Shown: in pieces, positions 19,598 through 25,966 of the stretch | Layout of the letters: each line of letters begins with the position of its first letter | How positions within the stretch are numbered: the stretch's first letter is position 1 | Source of the DNA: Ruminococcus sp. | GTDB taxonomy: Bacteria > Bacillota > Clostridia > Oscillospirales > Ruminococcaceae | Direction: 5' to 3' | Assembly: GCA_017521805.1 (NCBI GenBank) | Contig: JAFXDK010000091.1 | Coordinates: 1 to 58,604 of the forward strand | DNA: 58,604 nucleotides | Translations under genes and position numbers: made by a program | The notes under the pieces: generated by a model | What the model saw: the letters and a program-made list of their open reading frames with translations, nothing else | Database searches by the model: none | What the model was told of the DNA's origin: nothing

Positions 19598-20518
19598 TTA
19601 AGAAATTCTTTTTCCTTTGCCTTTTTTACGTTTTTCAATGGGCTTTTCCTTGCCGCCCATATCCTCAAATATTGTTTCCTCATCAATATTTTCAGTACCG
19701 TCTGTAAGCTCAGGATTTATCTCTCCGCGGCTTTCATAGAAAGGATTTATAACATATTTCTGAATTACAGGATAGCAGTTGAAGCATACTATAAACCATG
19801 TCAGCGCCATAGGGAAAAATGGAATTACAAGAAGTGCAAAGGGCGGCATGGCAAGAAAGAATACTATCATGAGTGTAGCAAAAAATACCACAAATATTGT
19901 TGAAATCAGATTCTGCTTCAATGCGGCAAAAGCAAGAGCAAAGGAGTTTTTAAACAGATTTTTCAGCGATAGATCCGTTGCCGTCATCATGAGGAAAATA
20001 TAGTAATTCATGAGGAATACTACAAGTCCCACAGTCATAGTTAAAAACAGCGGAATGTAAAACAGCTTATTATCGTAAAACTCAGCCCAGTCGGGATAAA
20101 GATTATAGCCCGAGAATATCGATAACGCGGCAATTACATCGAAGATTCCCACAACAACAGCTTTTTTGAAGTTTTCGCGGAAGCCTCTGAAAAAATCTCT
20201 GAAAATGTAGGTGTGCTTCTGGATTACAAGCAATCGTGTTACTTTAGTAAGTCCTGCCATAGCAGGACCTATCAGCACTGCAAATACAGCGAAAAGCGCA
20301 ATGAGCAGACCCAGCAGCAGCTTATAATTCTTCATAAAGCTGAACAGAAAAAACGACACATACGGCGGCAGCAAGAATATGAAAAACAGCATATTCAGCC
20401 CTGTAATCTGCCATATTTTCCTGAAAAAGATATCAAAAAACAGAGCAATACCTTTTTTCTTAGGGGCATACTTTGAAATTCCGGGCCCCGAATTTTCATA
20501 ACCTTTAAATAAACCCAA
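19598..20518 (-). CDS. DUF624 (YesL-like) membrane protein
   Basis: A 306-residue integral membrane protein with about five or six hydrophobic segments. FFRKIWQITGLNMLF near the start and the paired helices after it are typical of the YesL/DUF624 family, which in Firmicutes often sits near carbohydrate ABC transporters but has no proved activity. The C-terminus is a long charged tail ending in a lysine-rich stretch (EKPIEKRKKGKGKRIS). The start is a TTG with GGAGG 9 bases upstream; no ATG is well placed. The upstream gap holds the palindrome TATAGGAATTCCCTATA. Confidence 0.8.
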   Translation of the reverse strand: MGLFKGYENSGPGISKYAPKKKGIALFFDIFFRKIWQITGLNMLFFIFLLPPYVSFFLFSFMKNYKLLLGLLIALFAVFAVLIGPAMAGLTKVTRLLVIQKHTYIFRDFFRGFRENFKKAVVVGIFDVIAALSIFSGYNLYPDWAEFYDNKLFYIPLFLTMTVGLVVFLMNYYIFLMMTATDLSLKNLFKNSFALAFAALKQNLISTIFVVFFATLMIVFFLAMPPFALLVIPFFPMALTWFIVCFNCYPVIQKYVINPFYESRGEINPELTDGTENIDEETIFEDMGGKEKPIEKRKKGKGKRIS

Positions 20519-20555
20519 TTTATACTTCCTCCAATTAGTTAATTATAGGGAATTC

Positions 20556-21131
20556 CTATAAGCTGACGCTGAAAAAATGATTCACCAGAGCGTCAGCCAA
20601 TGAAATAATAACTGCGGCTGAAAAAAGTACGGCATATCTCATGCAATAGCTTCTGAGATTCGGCGTATCTCCTGCCGATGTCATACTTTTTAAAAGTCCC
20701 GTTGAGGTGCGCATAAGCTCCCTTACGGATAATAAGCCAACAGCTGATATTACCGCCATTTTTGGCATATACATCAGCAAAACAGCAGGCAGTGCGGATA
20801 TTCCTTTTTCAGCGTAAATAAGTGCCGCAGAACAGCTCAATTCCGCGCCGAGACACATAAGCAGAGCCGCGCCCACAGGCTGTCCGAATACAGATAAACC
20901 GAAGAAAAATGCCAATGCAAGAAATACCGCCAATATCACAAGAGTACCTGTGAACACTTCAAGAAAGCCTCCGCCGAACAATTCGGGACATATGTATTTC
21001 TGCAATATTCCGCTGTTTCGGAAATGCAGTGCCATAAATGAGCCGACAGCAATTCCTGCCAATTCAGTGAGCAGAAACAGCAAAAGCCACTTTCCACTAT
21101 TTCCGCCTGATATGTATACCGATTTTTTCAA
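20556..21131 (-). CDS. Integral membrane protein, SpoIIM-like
   Basis: A 191-residue protein with about five transmembrane helices. The layout, with FGLSVFGQPVGAALLMCLGAE after the second helix and a last helix preceded by a short basic segment (LRSYCMRY), resembles stage II sporulation protein M / DUF95. SpoIIM, with SpoIID and SpoIIP, drives engulfment in sporulating cells. Assignment is by overall pattern, not by a diagnostic motif, so it is tentative; a spoIIA operon elsewhere in the window makes it credible. The start codon is TTG with GGGTGG upstream. It lies between proC and the DUF624 gene. Confidence 0.6.
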   Translation of the reverse strand: MKKSVYISGGNSGKWLLLFLLTELAGIAVGSFMALHFRNSGILQKYICPELFGGGFLEVFTGTLVILAVFLALAFFFGLSVFGQPVGAALLMCLGAELSCSAALIYAEKGISALPAVLLMYMPKMAVISAVGLLSVRELMRTSTGLLKSMTSAGDTPNLRSYCMRYAVLFSAAVIISLADALVNHFFSVSL

Positions 21132-21203
21132 GCATATCCACCCTTTCGCACGTTCTACAAAATCATATGCCGAAAGGACAGGTTTTATTACTGGGAGATT
21201 TCC

Positions 21204-22010
21204 TTACTTTGATAATTCGTATGCTCTCTTTGTACAGCTTTCACAGCAGTTCTTTACGGTATCTGTAAGCTTGCCCTCGTAAAGTCTGTCAAGTCCTGCA
21301 AGAGTTGTGCCGCCGGGTGAGGATACCATTTTAATAAGCTCATCAATGGTATATCCTGAATCTGTCAGCATTTTTGCTGAACCGATAAGGCTCTGGCTGA
21401 AAAGCTCCAGTGCAGCATCGGGAGAGATTCCCACAGTATCGGCATATTCCACAAATCCCTTTGCAAAGAGATATATAAACGCAGGGCTGCTGCCGTTTAT
21501 TGCGATAATCTCTTTCATTTTATCCTTGGGTACTACGGAAGCCTTTCCGCAGGCACGGAATACATTGAGGATAACCTCAAACTCATCGTCTTTTACGCTT
21601 TCATTTCTTGAAAGTGCCGATGCACCCTCCCCTAAAAGCAAGGGAGTATTCGGCATAACCAGTATAACCTTAGCTTCGGGAATTGTCTTTGAAGCTATAA
21701 ATTCATCGGAAATTCCTGCGGCAATTGATACAATCACCTTATCCGCTGTAACAGCAGATGCGATTGTTTCAAGTACACCCTCAATTACCTGAGGCTTTAC
21801 AGCAAGGAAAACATATCCGCATTTTTCTGTAACCTCAACAGCGTCTGCACAGGCTTTAACACCGTATTCAGCAAGAGCTTCAAGCTTTTCAGAATTGGGG
21901 TCAGCAGCATAAAGCTCAATGTCTTTTCCTGCTTCACTGGCGGAAATTCCTTTCATAATTGCGGCACCCATATTTCCTGCGCCGATAAATCCAATTTTAA
22001 TCTTTTCCAT
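21204..22010 (-). CDS. proC: Pyrroline-5-carboxylate reductase
   Basis: Reduces 1-pyrroline-5-carboxylate to proline with NAD(P)H, the last step of proline synthesis. The 268-residue product has the usual length, the N-terminal Rossmann motif IGFIGAGNMGAAIMKGI, VFLAVKPQ, the RVMPNTP-type segment (VILVMPNTPLLLGEG), and the C-terminal signature VSSPGGTTLAGLDRLYEG. An AGGTGATATAA site precedes the ATG. It lies 15 bp after the CobW-like gene upstream and may be in the same transcript. Confidence 0.96.
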   Translation of the reverse strand: MEKIKIGFIGAGNMGAAIMKGISASEAGKDIELYAADPNSEKLEALAEYGVKACADAVEVTEKCGYVFLAVKPQVIEGVLETIASAVTADKVIVSIAAGISDEFIASKTIPEAKVILVMPNTPLLLGEGASALSRNESVKDDEFEVILNVFRACGKASVVPKDKMKEIIAINGSSPAFIYLFAKGFVEYADTVGISPDAALELFSQSLIGSAKMLTDSGYTIDELIKMVSSPGGTTLAGLDRLYEGKLTDTVKNCCESCTKRAYELSK

Positions 22011-22025
22011 TTATATCACCTGTTT

Positions 22026-22991
22026 TTAATAGAATGTAGCAACTTCCTGTACAGGAGCTTCTGCTGGTTCAAGAGAAGTAACGTAGAGAACAGGTCCCTC
22101 TCCCTTGTATACCTTGTGCTTCTGTACTTTTATATCAGCTGTAAGAATCTGCCATTTTTTCGGGTCAAAGTCCACAGGCTTATCCCACACAGCCGCCGCC
22201 CAGCAATACTGGATATCGTCAACACAGCAGGTCATAATATGTCTGCCAAATGCAAAGGAATTTTCGGAGAATTTCTTGTTAATTGCCGCAAGTCCCTTGA
22301 ATGTAATACGCTTACCGTCGTATTTTTCAGGCTCGTCCATGATATCCCTGTACCAGATAGCATAATCGCGGTCATCAATTACGATGTGGTCTGCATTGAT
22401 ATCAAAGGGCAGAGGGTCCTCAATGTCATCATAGGCAACCTGTCCGTCAGTATATTCGTAGCAAATCTCACTTCTGCGGCTTACGCCTCTTACAATTTTG
22501 TGGAATTCCTGCACATCAAAGGATTTATCAAAGCGGTTGAATACTGTCAATTCCGCAAAATTCAGCTTATCCACAACAAGACTTCTCATATTTGCGTTAT
22601 AGTTGAGGAATGTAGAACCGTCAGCGAAAAACATAACCTGATATACGCCCCAGTTGTCAGGCATATTTGCAAGAAGCTCGTTTACCTGCCACATACCGTT
22701 ATACTCAATAACGATTTTTTCAGCTCTTGATTCATAGGCAATACGGGCAAGGTTTGGGATATTCATTTCCTCTTTATCCTCAATTGTCTTTACTGTCACA
22801 TTCTTGCCCTTGTGCGGAAAGCGTGATATATCAAGCTCCTCAATGCCCTCCTCAAAGGAGAGTATGAGCGTCTTTTCTCCCGAATTAAAGCGTTTATCCT
22901 CCATGGTTTCCTGTATAAAGCGGGTTTTTCCTGCTTCAAGGAATCCAAGAAATAAAAATACGGGAATTGGTTCCTGATTGAAATTAGGCAT
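22026..22991 (-). CDS. CobW-like P-loop GTPase fused to a DUF1980/YcgQ-like C-terminal domain
   Basis: A 321-residue protein in two parts. The N-terminal part (about 1-200) begins FLFLGFLEAGKTRFIQ, a COG0523-like P-loop, but lacks the CxCC metal motif that defines active metallochaperones of this group. The C-terminal part (about 215-310) has EPEKYDGKRITFKG, FAFGRHIMTCCVDDIQYC and a final VYKGEGPVLYVTSLEP, which resembles the C-terminal domain of YcgQ (TIGR03943/DUF1980). The combination suggests a role in zinc or other metal handling or a membrane-linked metal store. The gene follows a canonical His-rich CobW gene by 14 bp, so they are very likely one operon. Confidence 0.75.
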   Translation of the reverse strand: MPNFNQEPIPVFLFLGFLEAGKTRFIQETMEDKRFNSGEKTLILSFEEGIEELDISRFPHKGKNVTVKTIEDKEEMNIPNLARIAYESRAEKIVIEYNGMWQVNELLANMPDNWGVYQVMFFADGSTFLNYNANMRSLVVDKLNFAELTVFNRFDKSFDVQEFHKIVRGVSRRSEICYEYTDGQVAYDDIEDPLPFDINADHIVIDDRDYAIWYRDIMDEPEKYDGKRITFKGLAAINKKFSENSFAFGRHIMTCCVDDIQYCWAAAVWDKPVDFDPKKWQILTADIKVQKHKVYKGEGPVLYVTSLEPAEAPVQEVATFY

Positions 22992-23005
22992 AATCTATCT
23001 CCTTA

Positions 23006-24223
23006 TCAAAGGCAGAAAAGCTTTGCAACAGCTTCTTCGTTGAGCTTTGAGCCGATTACACAAAGTCTGCCTGTAGTTTCAGCGCTTCCGTAGCGGACAT
23101 CGGGAGTTCCGGGGATATAGTCAAAGTGAATCCACTTTCCGTCCTCAGCGGCAACAATGCCCTTTGCTCTGAGCACGATTCCGAATTTTTCTTCGTCTGC
23201 AAGAGCCTCCAGAGCCGCTGTTATAGCCTCTACGGTGTAAGGTCTGGGAGTTTCTGCGCCCCAGCTTGTAAACACTTCGTCGGCATGGTGATGCTTGTGC
23301 TCATGGTCGTGACCGCAGCAGCAGTGGCCTTCCTCGTGGTCGTGGTGATGCTCATGGTCGTGACCGCAGCAGCAATGTCCGTCCTCGTGGTCGTGATGAT
23401 GCTCGTGCTCGTGGTCGTGACCGCAGCAGCAGTGGCCGTCCTCGTGGTCGTGATGATGCTCGTGCTCATGGTCGTGGTCGTGACCGCAGCAGCAATGTCC
23501 GTCCTCGTGGTCGTGGTGGTGATGCTCGTGTTCATGGTCGTGACCGCAGCAGCAATGTCCGTCTTCATGGTCGTGCTGGTGATGCTCATGCTGATGCTCA
23601 ATCATCTCTTTAAGCTCGTTTTCAAGAGTATTTTTCTGCACCATAGCCGCAACAATCTGCTTGCCGTCCAGTTCGTCCCAGTCAGTTGTAACTATGGGAG
23701 CTTTCTCGTTGAATTTGCGGACAATTGCTATTGCCTCGCTGATTTTCTCCTGTGAAAGTCCTGCTGTATGGCTGAGAATTACACAGCTTGCATGCTCAAT
23801 CTGGTTATTGAAAAATTCGCCGAAATTCTTCTGATACATTCTGCATTTTTTCGCGTCAACAACGGTTGTAAAGCCGTCAAGCTCTACGTCGTGGCTGTCG
23901 ATTTTGCGTACAGCGGCGATAACATCGCTGAGTTTTCCTACGCCTGAGGGCTCAATAATTATGCGGTCGGGCTTGTATTCTTCAAGGACCTGCACAAGTG
24001 CCTTGCCGAAATCGCCTACAAGACTGCAGCAGATACAGCCTGAGTTCATTTCGGTAATTTCAATTCCTGCATCTTTGAGGAATCCGCCGTCAATGCCTAT
24101 CTGTCCGAATTCGTTTTCGATGAGGACAAGCTTTTCGCCGTTATAGCCCTCCTTGATAAGCTTTTTTATAAGCGTCGTTTTTCCTGCGCCGAGGAAACCC
24201 GAGAATATTGTAATTTTTGTCAT
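23006..24223 (-). CDS. CobW/COG0523 metallochaperone GTPase with His/Cys-rich repeats
   Basis: A 405-residue GTPase of the family that inserts zinc, cobalt or nickel into client enzymes. Walker A GFLGAGKTTLIK near residue 10, the metal site GCICCSL near residue 60, Walker-B-like VIIEPSG and the base motif SHTAGL are present. Between the GTPase and the C-terminal CobW_C domain lies a low-complexity region with five copies of GHCCCGHD set in HDHEDG/HEHEHHH blocks, a very dense metal-binding store. The ATG at 24223 is preferred over an in-frame TTG six codons earlier. It has its own promoter and heads an operon with the CobW/DUF1980-like gene and perhaps proC. Confidence 0.92.
   Translation of the reverse strand: MTKITIFSGFLGAGKTTLIKKLIKEGYNGEKLVLIENEFGQIGIDGGFLKDAGIEITEMNSGCICCSLVGDFGKALVQVLEEYKPDRIIIEPSGVGKLSDVIAAVRKIDSHDVELDGFTTVVDAKKCRMYQKNFGEFFNNQIEHASCVILSHTAGLSQEKISEAIAIVRKFNEKAPIVTTDWDELDGKQIVAAMVQKNTLENELKEMIEHQHEHHQHDHEDGHCCCGHDHEHEHHHHDHEDGHCCCGHDHDHEHEHHHDHEDGHCCCGHDHEHEHHHDHEDGHCCCGHDHEHHHDHEEGHCCCGHDHEHKHHHADEVFTSWGAETPRPYTVEAITAALEALADEEKFGIVLRAKGIVAAEDGKWIHFDYIPGTPDVRYGSAETTGRLCVIGSKLNEEAVAKLFCL
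23290..23590 (-). repeat. In-gene tandem repeat encoding His/Cys metal-binding blocks
   Basis: Five imperfect units of about 50-60 bp, each containing the reverse complement of GACCGCAGCAGCA, within the CobW gene. They encode GHCCCGHD plus His/Asp/Glu spacers. Unit length varies by multiples of 3, consistent with slippage that keeps the frame. Confidence 0.9.
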
Positions 24224-24274
24224 TAAGACCACTTCTTTCAATTAAAATGTTCCGTCTTTACGGTATCAAATTAT

Positions 24275-24303
24275 ATTATAACACTTTTTAATATTTAATG
24301 CAA
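24275..24303 (-). promoter_or_regulatory. sigma-A promoter of the cobW operon
   Basis: Minus strand TTGCAT (24303-24298), 17-bp spacer, TATAAT (24280-24275). No Zur-box-like 7-1-7 palindrome was found around it. Confidence 0.6.
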
Positions 24304-24428
24304 TAGCATAATGGGAAATTTTCGAAAACTTTCACGATTATGAAAAGCATATTTTCTATTTCAAAAGCGGTTGATTTTTTTCGTTACTGTAACAATACCC
24401 TTTCACTAATGGGCTGAAATGAGGCTTT

Positions 24429-24452
24429 TTTGCAACGGAAAAACGTTGCAAA
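24429..24452. promoter_or_regulatory. Perfect inverted repeat, possible operator
   Basis: TTTGCAACG and CGTTGCAAA are 9-bp perfect arms with a 6-base spacer. There is no T-run after it on either strand, so it is not a standard terminator. It lies about 125 bp upstream of the cobW promoter and 280 bp upstream of the LRR promoter. Confidence 0.4.
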
Positions 24453-24711
24453 TTGAAAAATAATTTTTATTTTCTATTTTTTCAATAATTATCAACACGT
24501 ATTTTTATTCAGTTATCACAAAATTTGCTGTTATAAATTTTGCGTTTATTTGTTATTTTTTATAATTTAGCACCATAATTTTTGAACTGTTTTTATTCTG
24601 CAATCGCAAAAAAATATACGGATACTTTTAAACAAAATTTATATTTATTATTAATATTTTAAATAATATTTTAGCGATAACAGAGAAATACATTTTTTCA
24701 TCAGATTTCTA

Positions 24712-24740
24712 TTGCTATTTTCATATATCCATGTTATAAT
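24712..24740 (+). promoter_or_regulatory. sigma-A promoter of the LRR gene
   Basis: TTGCTA (24712-24717), 17-bp spacer, TATAAT (24735-24740), about 55 bases before the start codon. Confidence 0.65.
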
Positions 24741-24799
24741 ATCATATATTCAACGAATTATCCAAAGTTGAATAATAAACGATATGGAGGATTAAATTT

Positions 24800-25627
24800 A
24801 TGAAAAAAATTATGGCCGGCGTACTCGCCGCAGCAATGGTTATGGGTGCAGGTACAGCAACAACTTTCACAGGGGCTGATACGGTTTTAACTGCAAGTGC
24901 ATTCGAAAAGTTCGGTTCATTAGAATATGATGTATATGAAGGATATGTAAGAATCCATGGATTCGATAACTCTGTTTCAGAACTTGAAATTCCTGCTGAA
25001 ATAGAAGGTGCTCCGGTTACCATAATAAGAGGCAGCGCATTTAAAGGGGCTTCACTTCTGGAAAGTGTAGTTATTCCTGAGGGTATAACAGAGATTGGCA
25101 GTGAGGCTTTTAAGGGATGTACTTCCTTGAAAAACGTGTCTTTTCCATCAACATTAAAAAGAATAGACGGTAGCGCATTCAATAATTGTATAAGTCTCGA
25201 AGAAATAGAAATCCCTAAGGGAACAACCTACGTAGGCGATTATGCATTTGAAGATTGTACCAACCTGAGAACTGTTACAATTAACAATGGTATATCCAGT
25301 ATTAATATGACTTTCCCTAATTGCAATTTAGCTACACTGTACATTCCTAAAAGCGTTATCGACATACATATAAATGCGTTTATGGGAGGTTCGGTACAGG
25401 ATGTATACTACGAGGGTTCTCCTGAACAGTGGAATGCAATCAGAAATAATAAAGCTGTCAAAGATGCAAATATTCATTACGGTGCTGAAAATCTCCCTGT
25501 TCTCCGCACAGCAGACCTGAATACAGACGGTGTTCTCGACGCTTCCGACGCTTCAATTATTCTTGCTTACTACGCTTATACTATGACAGGCGGAACAGGT
25601 ACTATTGAGGAATTCCTCGCTGAATAA
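24800..25627 (+). CDS. Secreted BspA-type leucine-rich-repeat protein with a single dockerin repeat
   Basis: A 275-residue exported protein. Signal peptide (about 1-33) ending in TASAF; LRR_5/BspA-type repeats (about 55-215) of the form IPEGITEIGSEAFKGCTSLKNVSFP; then a C-terminal segment ADLNTDGVLDASDASIILAYYA (about 236-257) that looks like one calcium-binding dockerin repeat rather than the usual two. Such proteins are thought to bind proteins or surfaces; catalytic activity is not expected. A TATGGAGG site precedes the ATG. With only half a dockerin, cohesin binding is uncertain. It has its own promoter and terminator and stands alone. Confidence 0.85.
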   Translation: MKKIMAGVLAAAMVMGAGTATTFTGADTVLTASAFEKFGSLEYDVYEGYVRIHGFDNSVSELEIPAEIEGAPVTIIRGSAFKGASLLESVVIPEGITEIGSEAFKGCTSLKNVSFPSTLKRIDGSAFNNCISLEEIEIPKGTTYVGDYAFEDCTNLRTVTINNGISSINMTFPNCNLATLYIPKSVIDIHINAFMGGSVQDVYYEGSPEQWNAIRNNKAVKDANIHYGAENLPVLRTADLNTDGVLDASDASIILAYYAYTMTGGTGTIEEFLAE

Positions 25628-25642
25628 TATATAGAGTATAAA

Positions 25643-25687
25643 CTGAATTTCGTTCCGAAATTGCGGGCGGATAATATCCGCCCCTAC
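25643..25687. repeat. Dispersed palindromic repeat, family 1 (copy 2)
   Basis: CTGAATTTCGTTCCGAAATTG followed by the perfect palindrome GGGCGGATAATATCCGCCC (25666-25684) and CTAC. It begins 16 bp after the LRR stop codon. Confidence 0.9.
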
Positions 25688-25713
25688 ACGAAATAACGTA
25701 AAATAGCCAATTT

Positions 25714-25743
25714 GTAGGGGTTGATGCCCACATCAACCCCTAC
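25714..25743. repeat. Perfect inverted repeat GTAGGGGTTGATG / CATCAACCCCTAC
   Basis: 13-bp perfect arms with a CCCA loop. It sits 27 bp from the family 1 copy and shares the GTAGGGG/CCCCTAC end with it, so the two may belong to one compound element. Confidence 0.85.
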
Positions 25744-25767
25744 GTCATACTTTTTTGACAGCCTGAT

Positions 25768-25796
25768 AGGACGGATTTGATTCCGTCCTTTTTTAT
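25768..25796 (+). terminator. Rho-independent terminator after the LRR gene
   Basis: GGACGGA and TCCGTCC form a 7-bp stem followed by TTTTTT. Confidence 0.85.
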
Positions 25797-25904
25797 TTTA
25801 ATAAAACCGCAATTTTTGGTCAGAAAATAACTCTATTTGATTTGACAATATTTCATATATCACCTTTATATTGTTTGTTATCTCAAAAATTAACAAATTA
25901 TCCC

Positions 25905-25933
25905 TTGAAATTCAGAAAAATATATGGTATAAT
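25905..25933 (+). promoter_or_regulatory. sigma-A promoter of the CotH gene
   Basis: TTGAAA (25905-25910), 17-bp spacer, TATAAT (25928-25933), 34 bases before the chosen ATG. This supports the ATG at 25967 and rules out the longer reading frame that starts inside the promoter. Confidence 0.8.
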
Positions 25934-25966
25934 GTACATATCAACTATGAAAGGATGTCGATTCCC

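Larger units (their letters stand above)
24224..24799. other. AT-rich intergenic region between divergent cobW and the LRR gene
   Basis: About 575 bp with no credible gene in any frame. It holds the cobW promoter (24275-24303), the inverted repeat GTTAC/GTAAC near 24383, a perfect 9-bp inverted repeat TTTGCAACG/CGTTGCAAA (24429-24452), and the LRR gene promoter (24712-24740). The remainder is very AT-rich and without repeats that I recognise. Confidence 0.7.

Noticed and set aside
23290-23590. Possible CRISPR-like array (regular repeats)
   Set aside because: The repeats are in frame within CobW, have no unique spacers and encode a metal-binding region; no cas genes are nearby.
23126-23755. 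209-codon frame opposite the CobW His/Cys repeat
   Set aside because: Low-complexity Val/Ala/Met sequence that is the mirror of the His/Cys repeat; CobW has all family motifs.
24224-24320. Zur box upstream of the cobW operon
   Set aside because: Searched because of the metal link, but no 7-1-7 type palindrome like that at 43659-43673 was seen.
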